From Thermoactinomyces mirandus (lineage in GTDB: Bacteria; Bacillota; Bacilli; Thermoactinomycetales; Thermoactinomycetaceae): 64,000 nucleotides of DNA. This document shows, one piece after another, positions 7,620 through 17,232 of this stretch. The position numbers were made by a program, and so were the translations under genes. Each line of letters begins with the position of its first letter. Within the stretch, counting starts at the first letter, position 1. The notes beneath the pieces were generated by a model. The model was not told the DNA's origin. It ran no database searches and saw only the letters and a program-made list of their open reading frames with translations. Location: contig NZ_JACEOL010000030.1 of the NCBI RefSeq assembly GCF_013868055.1, forward strand, positions 62,001-126,000, given 5' to 3'.

Positions 7620-10136
7620 ATGTCTGACCCAAAAGCATATTATTCCCATTATGATCAAGTCACGGGAAAAGGGAAGAAGCTGGAACAACATTTGCGGGAA
7701 GTGGCAGAGGCGGCACGGGACAGTGTGCCGCCTTCCCTGGATTTTGACGGGATTGATTGCTGGCAGGTAAAAACATTGCTGCAATGGCAGGCCCGGTTTC
7801 ATGACCTGGGGAAATACACTGATTTTTTCCAGAAATATCTGCTTGAAGGCCAGTATTCCAGCTTTCAAAATCACGCGCACATTTCAGCGCTGGCACTCTA
7901 TGGTTACCTGAAAGAGAGGACTGCTGCTCTTGGCATCGACAGAAAAACCAGTGAGGTTCTCTGTTTTCTGTTTTATGTAATGGTTCGCAGGCATCACGGC
8001 AGCTTGACGACAGAGGGGCTGTTCCGCCGGGAAGACTTGCCGCGAATGAAAAGGGAATGTAATGCCCAGGCGAACAGTCTGCTGGAAAGAAAGGAGGTAT
8101 TGTCCGACGCGGTTCACCTTTCAGAAAAGGAGACAGAACAGCTTTTGCTGGATTTGCCGAACCTCCTTGAAAATAAAAAATTCACCCGGAGTATGAGAAG
8201 AATCCGGATGAATTACGCTCATGAGCGTTGGTATTTTTTTATGATCTATTGTTTTTCCCAGCTCGTAGACAAGGATAAATCGAGTGCTGCAGACTTGAGG
8301 CGAAGAAACCGGTCGGCTTTACGCTCTGAGCTTGTATCCGGTTATATTGATTTGAAAAGCAAAGGCCAACATTCAAACATGAATCAAAAAAGAGAACAGG
8401 TGCGCCAGACAGTATTGCATCGGATTGACAACTTGAGTGATCGGGAGATCAGGAACATACGCATCTTTACCCTTACAGCGCCGACCGGGATCGGGAAAAC
8501 CCTGACTTCCATGCAGGCGGCTTTCCGGCTCAGTGAACGGTTGGAGAGCATCTATGCCTATAACCCCAAAATTATTACAGCGATTCCATTTATCAATATT
8601 ATTGAGCAGACCAAAAAAGATTACGCCGAGGTATTGAAAGACGAGGGTCTCTTAAATATCCACCACCGTTTGGCAGATAAACGTCTGGGGAAAGACAGGA
8701 GCGGGAAACAGGAGATTCCGATTGAAAAGGCCATGCTGGAGGTGGAATCGTGGGAAGGCGATGTCATTCTGACCACGTTCGTCCAGTTCTTTCAGTCCTT
8801 GTTTACGGGGAATAATGCCCGATTGATCAAGATAAACAAATTGGCCGGAAGTATTGTTATTTTGGATGAGGTCCAATCCATTCCCGAGAAATATATGCCT
8901 CTGGTGGGGGCAGCGTTGATGAAACTGTCACAGTATTTCGGAACCCGCTTTATATTGATGTCGGCAACCCAGCCCTATCTGTTGGAAATGGGGCAAAAGT
9001 TGCTTGAACAATGCGCTTCTGAATCCGCAAACGGTGCTGTAAACGGCCTTGACGTCAAATCTTTATCCCTGCTACCTGATTATGCAGATTATTACAGGTT
9101 TCAGGCCCGGACCAAACTGGTTCCATCCTTCCGGCAAGTATTGGATACGGATACTTTTATCGATTTTTTCGAACAGACCTGGGCCGGAAGATCGGCGGTG
9201 GTTGTGGTCAACACGATTCAGCGTTGCATCGATATCTATTCCATGATGAAAGACAGGTTGGGTGGAGAGGCGTTTGTCTGTCATCTTTCTACAAATCTGG
9301 TTCCTAAAGAGAGAAAGCGGGTTATCAATGAAGTGAAAGCAGCCCTGGAAAGCGGAGAAACCGTCATTCTGGTTTCGACACAAACAATCGAAGCGGGAGT
9401 CGATCTGGATTTTGAGGTAGGTTACAGGGATTTGGCCCCGCTGGAATCGATTGTGCAGACGGCAGGACGGGTGAACCGCAACGGCAATCTGAAAAGGGCA
9501 GACGGAGAGACCGAGGCGTGTCCCGTGTATATCGTCCATCTGGAAAAGGATCATCAATGGATCTACCAGTTGCATCATATGGATTGCACCAAAAGACTGC
9601 TGCAACAGTATGGCGAAATTGCCGAACCGGATTATTTGCAAATTATCGATACCTATTATCGCCAGATGGCTAACTGTCTGTCTCAGGAATCGATCGATAT
9701 ATGGGAAGAAGGAATCATGAAACTGGATTTCAGCAAGGTGCAACAATTCCAACTGATCCCTGAAGATCAGCAGGCAGTGGACGTATTTGTCGAATTGGAC
9801 GACGATGCCGAAAAGCTTGCAGACGCCTACGAAATGATCCGTTCAAGTGCTGCTGGAATCAATCATGAATTGTTGGAGGAAGTTACGGGCGAAAAGGTTT
9901 CACCTGAATCTTTGTCCCCGTTTCGGCGGAAGGCGTTAATCCGCCTGATTTTGGGCAGGATGGGTGAATACATGGTTCAGGTACGATACCAGAGATTGCA
10001 GAAAACAAGGCCTCTGTCTTTCTCCGAACGGGGAGGCGTAGAAAGCTCTTTTTACTGGGTTCCGCTGGATCAGTTAAGTGACTTTTATGATATCGAGACA
10101 GGTTATGGCGGGACAGAAGAAGCGCGGATCTGGTAG
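7620..10136 (+). CDS. cas3: CRISPR-associated nuclease-helicase Cas3 (HD plus SF2)
   Basis: Cas3 is recruited by target-bound Cascade and degrades the DNA. The 838-residue protein has an N-terminal HD nuclease domain (FHDLGKYTDFF around residue 61; RRHHGSL around 122) and then an SF2 helicase with Walker A APTGIGKT near residue 290, a DEVQ version of motif II, SATQP as motif III and GRVNRNGN as motif VI. All catalytic motifs look intact. The ATG at 7620 has GGAGG nine bases upstream, at the end of cas5; a longer reading from 7584 would overlap cas5 and is not preferred. Confidence 0.95.
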   Translation: MSDPKAYYSHYDQVTGKGKKLEQHLREVAEAARDSVPPSLDFDGIDCWQVKTLLQWQARFHDLGKYTDFFQKYLLEGQYSSFQNHAHISALALYGYLKERTAALGIDRKTSEVLCFLFYVMVRRHHGSLTTEGLFRREDLPRMKRECNAQANSLLERKEVLSDAVHLSEKETEQLLLDLPNLLENKKFTRSMRRIRMNYAHERWYFFMIYCFSQLVDKDKSSAADLRRRNRSALRSELVSGYIDLKSKGQHSNMNQKREQVRQTVLHRIDNLSDREIRNIRIFTLTAPTGIGKTLTSMQAAFRLSERLESIYAYNPKIITAIPFINIIEQTKKDYAEVLKDEGLLNIHHRLADKRLGKDRSGKQEIPIEKAMLEVESWEGDVILTTFVQFFQSLFTGNNARLIKINKLAGSIVILDEVQSIPEKYMPLVGAALMKLSQYFGTRFILMSATQPYLLEMGQKLLEQCASESANGAVNGLDVKSLSLLPDYADYYRFQARTKLVPSFRQVLDTDTFIDFFEQTWAGRSAVVVVNTIQRCIDIYSMMKDRLGGEAFVCHLSTNLVPKERKRVINEVKAALESGETVILVSTQTIEAGVDLDFEVGYRDLAPLESIVQTAGRVNRNGNLKRADGETEACPVYIVHLEKDHQWIYQLHHMDCTKRLLQQYGEIAEPDYLQIIDTYYRQMANCLSQESIDIWEEGIMKLDFSKVQQFQLIPEDQQAVDVFVELDDDAEKLADAYEMIRSSAAGINHELLEEVTGEKVSPESLSPFRRKALIRLILGRMGEYMVQVRYQRLQKTRPLSFSERGGVESSFYWVPLDQLSDFYDIETGYGGTEEARIW

Positions 10137-10161
10137 CGGCACAAGCAGGAAGGTGGAGAAC

Positions 10162-10662
10162 ATGATAGAAGTGACCGGAACGCATGTCTGGTATTATTTT
10201 ATCTGCCGGCGGGAATTGTGGTTGATATCCCACCAGATTGCCGCTGACCAGGATGATGAATATCTTGATCTCGGGCGCTTTATTAACGAAATCACTTATA
10301 AGAAAAGCAAACGGGAATTATTGATCGGAAACATCAAGGTTGACCGGATTCGAAGAGAAGATGGGACACTTGTAATTGGAGAGGTGAAAAAATCTTCCCG
10401 ATTCATGGAAAGTTCCCGCTATCAACTGCTCTATTATTTGGATGTATTGCGAAAAATGGGTATAGAAGCAAGGGGGGAACTGCTTTTTCCTGAAGAAAAG
10501 CACAGGGAAATCATCGAATGGACTCCGGAAGCCAAACAGAAGCTTGACCGGTCCATTGCAGACATTCGCCGCATTGCGCTTCAGCCTGTTCCTCCCAAAC
10601 CGGAAAAAATCAAATATTGCCGTAAGTGTGCATACCGGGAATACTGCTGGGCGGAGGGGTAA
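10162..10662 (+). CDS. cas4: CRISPR adaptation exonuclease Cas4
   Basis: Cas4 is a RecB-like nuclease with an iron-sulfur cluster that trims prespacers and helps choose the PAM-side end. The 166-residue product has the first cluster cysteine near the N-terminus (FICRRELW), nuclease motif residues in GEVKKSSRF, and the C-terminal cysteines in YCRKCAYREYC. It starts at the ATG after GGTGGAGAAC; earlier in-frame codons overlap cas3. Its stop is one base before cas1, so the adaptation genes cas4-cas1-cas2 form the end of the operon. Confidence 0.95.
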   Translation: MIEVTGTHVWYYFICRRELWLISHQIAADQDDEYLDLGRFINEITYKKSKRELLIGNIKVDRIRREDGTLVIGEVKKSSRFMESSRYQLLYYLDVLRKMGIEARGELLFPEEKHREIIEWTPEAKQKLDRSIADIRRIALQPVPPKPEKIKYCRKCAYREYCWAEG

Positions 10663-10663
10663 T

Positions 10664-11671
10664 ATGAAAAAAACATTATATATTTTCAAGTCTGGCCAGT
10701 TGCGTCGCAAAGACAACAGCCTGTTCTTTGAAACCTCCGAAGGACAGCGCAAATTCATTCCGGTGGAGGACACCAATGACATTTATATTTTTGGTGAAGT
10801 TGATGTGTCCAAACGCTTTCTGGAGTTTGCGTCACAAAAGGAAATTTGCCTGCATTATTTTAATCATCACGGTTACTATGTCGGAACATTTTATCCGCGT
10901 GAACATCTGAATGCCGGCCATGTGATTGTCAAGCAAACCGAACATTACATCGATGAAGAGAAAAGATCGGCCCTGGCCTGCAAGTTTGTTCAGGGATCGA
11001 TCAGCCAAATGATAAGGGTATTGAAATATTATCATTCCAGGTTGAATAATGGGAAAGAAAAAATCAATGAAATTGTCCGGCAATTGGAAACGGAGGCCAA
11101 ACGCCTTCCCGAAAATGGGAAGGTGGAGGAAATCATGGCGGTGGAAGGGCATGTCCGGGAGCTCTATTACAGTGCTTTTGATGCAATCATTAACAATCCC
11201 GACTTTCTGTTTGAAAAGCGTTCCCGGCGCCCGCCGTTAAATCGGCTGAACGCACTGATCAGCTTTGGAAACATGATCTGCTATACAACCGTTTTGAGCG
11301 AGATTTACAAGACTTATCTCGATCCCCGCATCGGCTTTCTGCATACAACCAACTTCAGGCGTTTTTCTTTAAATCTGGATGTGGCGGAAATATTCAAGCC
11401 AATCGTAGTGGATCGGTTGATCTTTTCATTATTAAATAAAAAAATGATCCAGAAAAAGGACTTTGACAAACATTTAAACGGGATTCTTTTGTCTGAATCG
11501 GGACGAAGAATATTTGTATCCGAAATGGATAAACGCTTGAAAACCACGGTTAACCATCGTCACCTGGGCAGGTCTGTTTCCTATCGGAGGATGATCCGTC
11601 TTGAAATTTACAAGATCCAGAAACACATCCTGGAAGAAAAAGAGTATGAACCCTATCAATCCATGTGGTAA
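10664..11671 (+). CDS. cas1: CRISPR integrase Cas1
   Basis: Cas1 with Cas2 inserts new spacers at the leader end of arrays. The 335-residue protein shows the metal-binding triad expected for the family: Glu161 in MAVEGHVRELYY, His227 in GFLHTTNFRR, and Asp239/Glu242 in LDVAEIFKP. The start has a GCGGAGGGG site six bases upstream; longer readings overlap cas4. The gene is followed by a 42-base gap before cas2. The differing youngest spacers of arrays 3 and 4 suggest that this integrase has worked on arrays far from the operon. Confidence 0.96.
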   Translation: MKKTLYIFKSGQLRRKDNSLFFETSEGQRKFIPVEDTNDIYIFGEVDVSKRFLEFASQKEICLHYFNHHGYYVGTFYPREHLNAGHVIVKQTEHYIDEEKRSALACKFVQGSISQMIRVLKYYHSRLNNGKEKINEIVRQLETEAKRLPENGKVEEIMAVEGHVRELYYSAFDAIINNPDFLFEKRSRRPPLNRLNALISFGNMICYTTVLSEIYKTYLDPRIGFLHTTNFRRFSLNLDVAEIFKPIVVDRLIFSLLNKKMIQKKDFDKHLNGILLSESGRRIFVSEMDKRLKTTVNHRHLGRSVSYRRMIRLEIYKIQKHILEEKEYEPYQSMW

Positions 11672-11713
11672 ACCGGTTGATATCCGGCTTACAATAAGGC
11701 GGGTGAAAATGGA

Positions 11714-11977
11714 TTGTTTGTGATACTTGTGTATGATTTTGCACAAAAGCGGGTAAACAAGGCGCTGAAAATAAGCCGTAAATATTTGCACTGGGTACAG
11801 AATTCCGTATTGGAAGGTGAAATCTCCAACGCTAACTATATAAAGTTGAAAAGCGAATTGGAGATGTTGATGAATCCTGAGGAAGACTCTGTTATTTTAT
11901 ACACCTTTCGCTCAAACAAATATTCCAGGCGGGAGGAGATCGGATTGAAAAAGGGTGGAGACGAAAATATATTGTAG
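11714..11977 (+). CDS. cas2: CRISPR adaptation protein Cas2 (TTG start)
   Basis: Cas2 dimers bridge two Cas1 dimers. The 87-residue sequence begins with the family strand FVILVYDF, containing the conserved Asp. No in-frame ATG exists at the right place: the ATG at 11709 runs into a stop after four codons, so TTG at 11714 (or GTG at 11720) must start it, with only a weak purine-rich site (GGCGGGTG). Weak initiation is compatible with low need for Cas2. It is the last gene of the operon and is followed by hairpin element copy 2. Confidence 0.92.
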   Translation: MFVILVYDFAQKRVNKALKISRKYLHWVQNSVLEGEISNANYIKLKSELEMLMNPEEDSVILYTFRSNKYSRREEIGLKKGGDENIL

Positions 11978-11998
11978 CAGGATGTTTGGAAAATGAGT

Positions 11999-12044
11999 TG
12001 TCGTCGACCCCCAGTAGAGGAGTAAACCCGGGGGATCGACGACA
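11999..12044 (+). repeat. CRISPR-associated hairpin element, copy 2
   Basis: It has the same perfect TGTCGTCGA/TCGACGACA arms and the same AGTAGAGGAGTAAAC loop as copy 1, here with five C opposite five G. It lies 21 bases after cas2 and 131 bases before the first repeat of array 2. Confidence 0.85.
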
Positions 12045-12174
12045 CTGAATATTCTGATAAAATCTCTGAAAACCAGCTTAATAGCTGGCTTTTTCATTTT
12101 TTAGAGCAAAAATAAATCTGTAAAGAGGAAAATTGGACAATTTGTAGAATGGCTTAATAGCGATACTTTTTGGG
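12045..12174 (+). promoter_or_regulatory. CRISPR leader of array 2 with internal hairpin
   Basis: The leader contains a small hairpin, CCAGC-TTAATA-GCTGG followed by CTTTTTC (about 12073-12094), which can also end the cas transcript. Its last 55 bases match the leaders of the other arrays. TTGGAC, 16 bases and TAATAG form a possible promoter that would fire into the array. Confidence 0.7.
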
Positions 12175-13477
12175 GTTTAGATCGTACCTATGAGGAATTG
12201 AAACGATCGTCGATGAGCGCATTCCATTGAGTAGTGCCGTCGTTTAGATCGTACCTATGAGGAATTGAAACATGTGCGTGAAACAGCGAGTGAAGCTTGG
12301 CTAACATTGTTTAGATCGTACCTATGAGGAATTGAAACTCATCACCTGAAACGGTTTTTCTTTCTTCAATGTCGTTTAGATCGTACCTATGAGGAATTGA
12401 AACCATTTCCAACGATAAACCACTTCTTTTTTTTCATCGTTTAGATCGTACCTATGAGGAATTGAAACCTGTCAGAAATTGCAGTTCGTTTCGCCCCGCA
12501 ATACGGGTTTAGATCGTACCTATGAGGAATTGAAACAAAGTGAGACGGGCCAGGATTGAGGACAAAAACGCTGTTTAGATCGTACCTATGAGGAATTGAA
12601 ACTTATGTACATGTACATGTGCTTACTCGCGGAAGTATTGTTTAGATCGTACCTATGAGGAATTGAAACTGGATGCTGACGAACAAGTCGGCTCCCTTGT
12701 TGTTGTTTAGATCGTACCTATGAGGAATTGAAACAACAATGATGCCAACACCTATTTTGAAACATACGTACTCCGTTTAGATCGTACCTATGAGGAATTG
12801 AAACAATTTTACTACAATATGAACATATGTTCTTATGTTATTCGTTTAGATCGTACCTATGAGGAATTGAAACTCGGACAATAAATCGAGCGCAACGGAC
12901 AGCGCAGGGTTTAGATCGTACCTATGAGGAATTGAAACAAGATCCATCTTTTAAGAAAGATTTTGATGATGACGGTTTAGATCGTACCTATGAGGAATTG
13001 AAACTGCCGTGCTTCGTCCCATACGCCGTTGATTCCATATTTCGTTTAGATCGTACCTATGAGGAATTGAAACACATGGAAGAAGTTGATCGAGTAATAG
13101 AACGAGCTGCCGTTTAGATCGTACCTATGAGGAATTGAAACTCGCGTCCGCGTCGTAATAATACCGCTGTGACTTCGACAAGTTTAGATCGTACCTATGA
13201 GGAATTGAAACTCGGATGATATGATTCTGTTTCATCCAACTCCGGCATGTTTAGATCGTACCTATGAGGAATTGAAACAGGAGAATGAAAAGATAATAGC
13301 GTATCTGTCGAAGGAGTTTAGATCGTACCTGTGAGGAATTGAAACATTTTGCCTCTCGGTTTTTCTTCCGGGCTTTCTGGTGTTTAGATCGTACCTGTGA
13401 GGAATTGAAACACGGTTGTTCACGTGCGGGCATCCCATCAACAATGAGTTTGGATCGTACCTGTAAGCAATTCAACA
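12175..13477 (+). CRISPR. CRISPR array 2, nineteen intact repeats plus one degenerate
   Basis: Repeats begin at 12175, 12242, 12309, 12374, 12439, 12507, 12573, 12640, 12705, 12775, 12844, 12909, 12975, 13044, 13112, 13182, 13249, 13316 and 13382. They read GTTTAGATCGTACC at the start and GAATTGAAAC at the end. Spacers are 35-40 bp. A degenerate twentieth unit at 13448 closes the array. The last two intact repeats carry CCTGTGAGG in place of CCTATGAGG, the form found in arrays 3 and 4. No spacer matched another part of the window by eye. Confidence 0.98.
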
Positions 13478-13600
13478 AAAAGTCATTACTGCAATAGCGT
13501 CCGCACGGGACAGATTAATGTTCAGATCATCCATATGAAAAATAACGGGGTATGGTGTAAAGAGGTTGTCAAATTTCCATAACAAGTCAAACTTGCCTGG

Positions 13601-13624
13601 CAGGGGAAACTCCCCTGTTTTTTT
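13601..13624 (+). terminator. Terminator after CRISPR array 2
   Basis: CAGGGG and CCCCTG pair around a five-base loop and are followed by seven T. It separates the array transcript from the PTS operon. The stretch between the last repeat (13477) and this stem shows nothing else. Confidence 0.8.
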
Positions 13625-13645
13625 ATGCATTTTTTGCCGAATCAA

Positions 13646-13687
13646 TTGGACAATTTGTGTTGTTCCATATGATTGTAAGCGCTTTAA
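13646..13687 (+). promoter_or_regulatory. Promoter with overlapping cre-like site before the PTS regulator
   Basis: TTGGAC and TATGAT are 16 bases apart (13646-13673). Directly downstream, TGTAAGCGCTTTAA (13674-13687) matches the CcpA site consensus TGWAANCGNTNWCA except for one base. A cre at the transcription start is the usual place for repression by glucose, so the operon is probably under carbon catabolite repression. Confidence 0.65.
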
Positions 13688-13726
13688 CGGAGTGATAAAT
13701 TGGAATTACGGAGGGAGCGAAAGCAG

Positions 13727-15853
13727 ATGCTGAATCCCAGGGCCTCCAAAATATTAAACAGGCTGTATGCGGAGAGTGATTACACTTCTGTCAATGAGCT
13801 GGCCGGGTTTACGAAATCCTCTAACCGGTCGGTCCGATACAACTTGCAAAAGATCGATGAGTTTCTGGTGAAAAACGGGCTTTCCCCGTTGCAAAGGCAT
13901 CACTTAAAGGGGGTCAGGCTGGATAAAGACGAGAAAACGGTGCAGTTTTTGGCCGATTATTTCAGGAAGGAAAGCCCTTATCAAAGAATTTATTCCAGAG
14001 AAGAGATCCGGCTGTTTATGGTACTCAATCTGTTGATTCATCAAAAGGAATTTCCCATCTCCTTTTTTGAGACCACGTTGAATGTGTCCAGAACGGCGGT
14101 TATCAATATTCTGTCAGAATTAAAGACAGATCTGGCAGGAAAAGACATGCAACTGAACTGGGCAAAAAGGAAAGGCGTCTTTGTGACCGGCAATGAAAGT
14201 GCGATCATACTGGAATTTGCAACTCTCTTTTGCAAGAGGCTGAGTATGAATGAATTCTACAATTATATCGAATTGGGGAAAATGCCTACCGGTTTTAACG
14301 GTTTATTGTTCAGGCATATTTTTGGCAAAGAAGATTTGCAATACATCAGGGACCTGATTTTGTTTCTGGAAAAGGAGTTGAACTGTACCTACGATGACAG
14401 GTCGTTTTTGATTCTGTCCATCTATTTCATGCGTTTGATCAGCCAGGCCAAAAACAATACGGACGTAACTGAGAAAAACATTCCGGATCAGCCGGCCGAC
14501 AGGCGGATCTGCCAGATTTCCGAAACCTTGTTAAAGAAAATGGGCGAAAGATATCCGCAAATTCCGGCGGATGAAAAGGAAACTGCCTATCTGATGTCCA
14601 TCATTTCAAGTATGAAGATGGTGAAAACCCTGCAAAATTGGCCGGAGAATAATGCGGAATTCGCCGACAGGCTGATCGGCAGCATCGAAAGGATTTACCG
14701 GATCTGTTTTCTGGAACACACCTGGGAATTGAAGAAAATGCTGGTGCAACATATTGCACCCATGATGAACCGGATTCGGTTTCATATCACCTTGGAAAAT
14801 CCGCTTTTTGACGAAATTGTCCAGAACCATGGGCAGCTTTTTGCCAACGTAAAAACGGTTTGCAAGGACATCGGAAAAGAATATGGCATTACGGTCAATG
14901 ATCAGGAGATCTCCTATTTAACCATTTATTTCGCAACCATGATGAAGAAAATAGCAAAAAATGAAGAGTTGCCCGGAATATTGGTCGTTTGCATTGAAGG
15001 GGTGGCCATTTCCAAATATTTAGCTGCATCCATCATGAAACTGTTCCATATCAAACAGGTGGACACCATGCCCATCAGAGAGATCAACGATTCCACCATT
15101 AAAAACTATGATTTGGTTATTACCACCGTGGACTTGCCCAATCTGGACAGCAGGAAAGTCATCCGGGTCAACAGCATCCTTACCCGGAAGGATATGGAGA
15201 AATTAACCAGCAGGCTCAATCTGAACTTTGGTAAACAGACGCGAAACCATGTGGCCAAAGTGGAAAGGCTTGTAAACGTAATTCGGGAATCCTGTGAAAT
15301 CCGGGATTTGTACAAACTTCAATATGACCTTTTGCTCGAGTTGCTGAATGAGCAGGAAAAGGAAGTTTGCCAACCGGAGGCAATTCTCAGATTAAAATTT
15401 ACCAGGGATGAAATCAAAATTCGCGAACAGGCAGCAGGTTGGAAAGAGGCGGTTTCCAATGGAGCGGATCTCCTTTTGCAAAAGGGATATATCAAGGAAA
15501 CCTACAGAAACAGAATTATCCGGAACCTGGAAGAATACGGCCCGTATATGTCTGTCGCCCCCGGGGTGGTATTGGCCCATGCCGGGCCGGATGACGGGGT
15601 GGTGGAAAATTCGATGAGCCTGGTTACCCTGGAAAACGGGGTCGACTTTCATGACCGTTTTTCCGTCCCGGTTTCGGTTATCATCACATTGGCATTGAAG
15701 GAGACCCATGGGCATTTGAATACCGCTGAGGAAATAATCAAGCTGGCAAACAATCAAAATCTCGTTGATCGAATCATCCATTCCTTGAGCAGAAACGAAG
15801 TATATGAACTGGTGATGAAGTCACTGCAACTTCCTGGGGGGAATAACTTATGA
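13727..15853 (+). CDS. PRD-containing PTS transcriptional regulator (LicR/ManR/MtlR type)
   Basis: The 708-residue protein has an N-terminal helix-turn-helix region (about residues 1-180), two PTS regulation domains, a IIB-like segment around residue 430-470 and a C-terminal IIA-like domain with VLAHAGPDDGV as the phospho-histidine site. Such proteins activate PTS operons and read sugar availability through phosphorylation of histidines in the PRDs. ATG 13727 follows GGAGGGAG at nine bases; a TTG at 13700 with GGAG is an alternative start that would add nine residues. It overlaps the next gene by four bases (ATGA), so regulator and enzyme genes form one operon. LicR of Bacillus is the closest well-known arrangement, but the exact substrate is not proven. 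Confidence 0.85.
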   Translation: MLNPRASKILNRLYAESDYTSVNELAGFTKSSNRSVRYNLQKIDEFLVKNGLSPLQRHHLKGVRLDKDEKTVQFLADYFRKESPYQRIYSREEIRLFMVLNLLIHQKEFPISFFETTLNVSRTAVINILSELKTDLAGKDMQLNWAKRKGVFVTGNESAIILEFATLFCKRLSMNEFYNYIELGKMPTGFNGLLFRHIFGKEDLQYIRDLILFLEKELNCTYDDRSFLILSIYFMRLISQAKNNTDVTEKNIPDQPADRRICQISETLLKKMGERYPQIPADEKETAYLMSIISSMKMVKTLQNWPENNAEFADRLIGSIERIYRICFLEHTWELKKMLVQHIAPMMNRIRFHITLENPLFDEIVQNHGQLFANVKTVCKDIGKEYGITVNDQEISYLTIYFATMMKKIAKNEELPGILVVCIEGVAISKYLAASIMKLFHIKQVDTMPIREINDSTIKNYDLVITTVDLPNLDSRKVIRVNSILTRKDMEKLTSRLNLNFGKQTRNHVAKVERLVNVIRESCEIRDLYKLQYDLLLELLNEQEKEVCQPEAILRLKFTRDEIKIREQAAGWKEAVSNGADLLLQKGYIKETYRNRIIRNLEEYGPYMSVAPGVVLAHAGPDDGVVENSMSLVTLENGVDFHDRFSVPVSVIITLALKETHGHLNTAEEIIKLANNQNLVDRIIHSLSRNEVYELVMKSLQLPGGNNL

Positions 15854-17229
15854 AACTGGTTGTTTTGGGAGGAGGAGGCGTCCGGTCTCCGCTATTGGCA
15901 AAATCATTGACTTTGCGTGCCAAAGAGTTAAATATAAATGAAATTGTTTTGATGGATCATGATCCGGAGAAACTGAGGATTTTTGGTGGTATCTCCGACT
16001 GTGTGGCAAGTGCCATCGATCCCGGTATTCATTTCTGGACCACGACTCATGCGGAAGCAGCGTTCAGGGACGCCCACTATGTGATCACCACGCTAAGGGT
16101 AGGGCAGGACGAAGGCAGATATATGGATGAAAAATTGGCGCAAAAGTATGGGCTGATTGGCCAGGAAACGACAGGGGTTGGCGGATTTGCCATGTCGCTC
16201 CGCTCTATCCCGGTGCTTTTGGATTACTGCCGGCTCATCAATCAATGGGCCGACCCGAATGTGATCATTTTCAATTTTACCAATCCGTCAGGCCTGGTCA
16301 CCCAGGCATTGCGCAATGCCGGATATGACAATGTGTATGGCATCTGCGATGGTCCGACCCATTTTATCCGGACACTTGAACAACTTTTCAATGTGTGCCA
16401 TGGGGAACTGGATGTTACCTGTTATGGATTGAATCATTTGTCCTTTTTCAGGGATGCCAGGCTGCACGGCAAACCGGTCATGGATGAACTGCTGAACTAT
16501 CCAGGATTATATGTGAATACCGATATGCGGTTGTTTGATAAAGAGTTGATATCCATCCTGCACGATGAATTGCCAAATGAATATCTGTATTTCTATTTCT
16601 ACCGGGACAAGATTGTTCGCTCTATCAAGGCACATGGCGGTGCCAGGGGGGAATTGATCAGGGATATCAACAGGCGGATGATTGCGGAAATCAATCAGGT
16701 GTCTGATCAGGACCCGGATAAAATTTTCGATATCTATATCAGGCATATGGTGGAACGGGAAACGAGCTATTTTGCCATAGAATCCGGGAAAACAAGACCG
16801 GAACGATTCCCGATGCCCACTTTGCAGGAGTTTATCCAGTTACCGGATGAAGGCGGATATTCCGCTATCGCCCTGGACTTTATCAAGGCGTATCACAGTG
16901 GAAAAAAAACAGTGATGCCGCTTATGGTTCCCAACAACGGGGCAATTCCGGAATTAAGAGATGACGATATCGTTGAAATTACATGTGAAATTGAAAAAGG
17001 CGCCTGCCGGCCGAGAAGCATTGAAAACATTCCTGAATTGCAAATGCACATCATCAGGACCATAAAGAGATTTGAAAGATTGACCGTGGAAGCGATTCAT
17101 GAAAAAAACCGGTTGAAAGCCATTGAAGCCTTGCTGATTCATCCCCTCGTCAACTCCTATTCCATTGCCGTAAAACTGGTTGACGAACTCCTGGAAATGT
17201 ACAGCGAATATGTCGGGCATTGGAGCTGA
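15850..17229 (+). CDS. GH4 family phospho-glycosidase (6-phospho-beta-glucosidase-like)
   Basis: GH4 enzymes split phosphorylated disaccharides with NAD and a divalent metal by a redox mechanism. The 459-residue protein has the NAD-binding loop VLGGGGVRSPLL at the N-terminus and the expected metal region: a cysteine in ICDGPTHF and a histidine in YGLNHLSFFRD. In the well-known beta-glucosidases the cysteine motif is CNxP; here it is CDGP. The start overlaps the regulator stop. With the PTS genes downstream it would act on a 6-phosphorylated beta-glucoside or, given the next gene, an amino-sugar disaccharide such as chitobiose. The substrate is inference. Confidence 0.88.
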   Translation: MKLVVLGGGGVRSPLLAKSLTLRAKELNINEIVLMDHDPEKLRIFGGISDCVASAIDPGIHFWTTTHAEAAFRDAHYVITTLRVGQDEGRYMDEKLAQKYGLIGQETTGVGGFAMSLRSIPVLLDYCRLINQWADPNVIIFNFTNPSGLVTQALRNAGYDNVYGICDGPTHFIRTLEQLFNVCHGELDVTCYGLNHLSFFRDARLHGKPVMDELLNYPGLYVNTDMRLFDKELISILHDELPNEYLYFYFYRDKIVRSIKAHGGARGELIRDINRRMIAEINQVSDQDPDKIFDIYIRHMVERETSYFAIESGKTRPERFPMPTLQEFIQLPDEGGYSAIALDFIKAYHSGKKTVMPLMVPNNGAIPELRDDDIVEITCEIEKGACRPRSIENIPELQMHIIRTIKRFERLTVEAIHEKNRLKAIEALLIHPLVNSYSIAVKLVDELLEMYSEYVGHWS

Positions 17230-17232
17230 TTC

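Noticed and set aside
12205..13447. Self-targeting spacers
   Set aside because: No spacer of any array matched another part of the window by eye; targets elsewhere cannot be judged.
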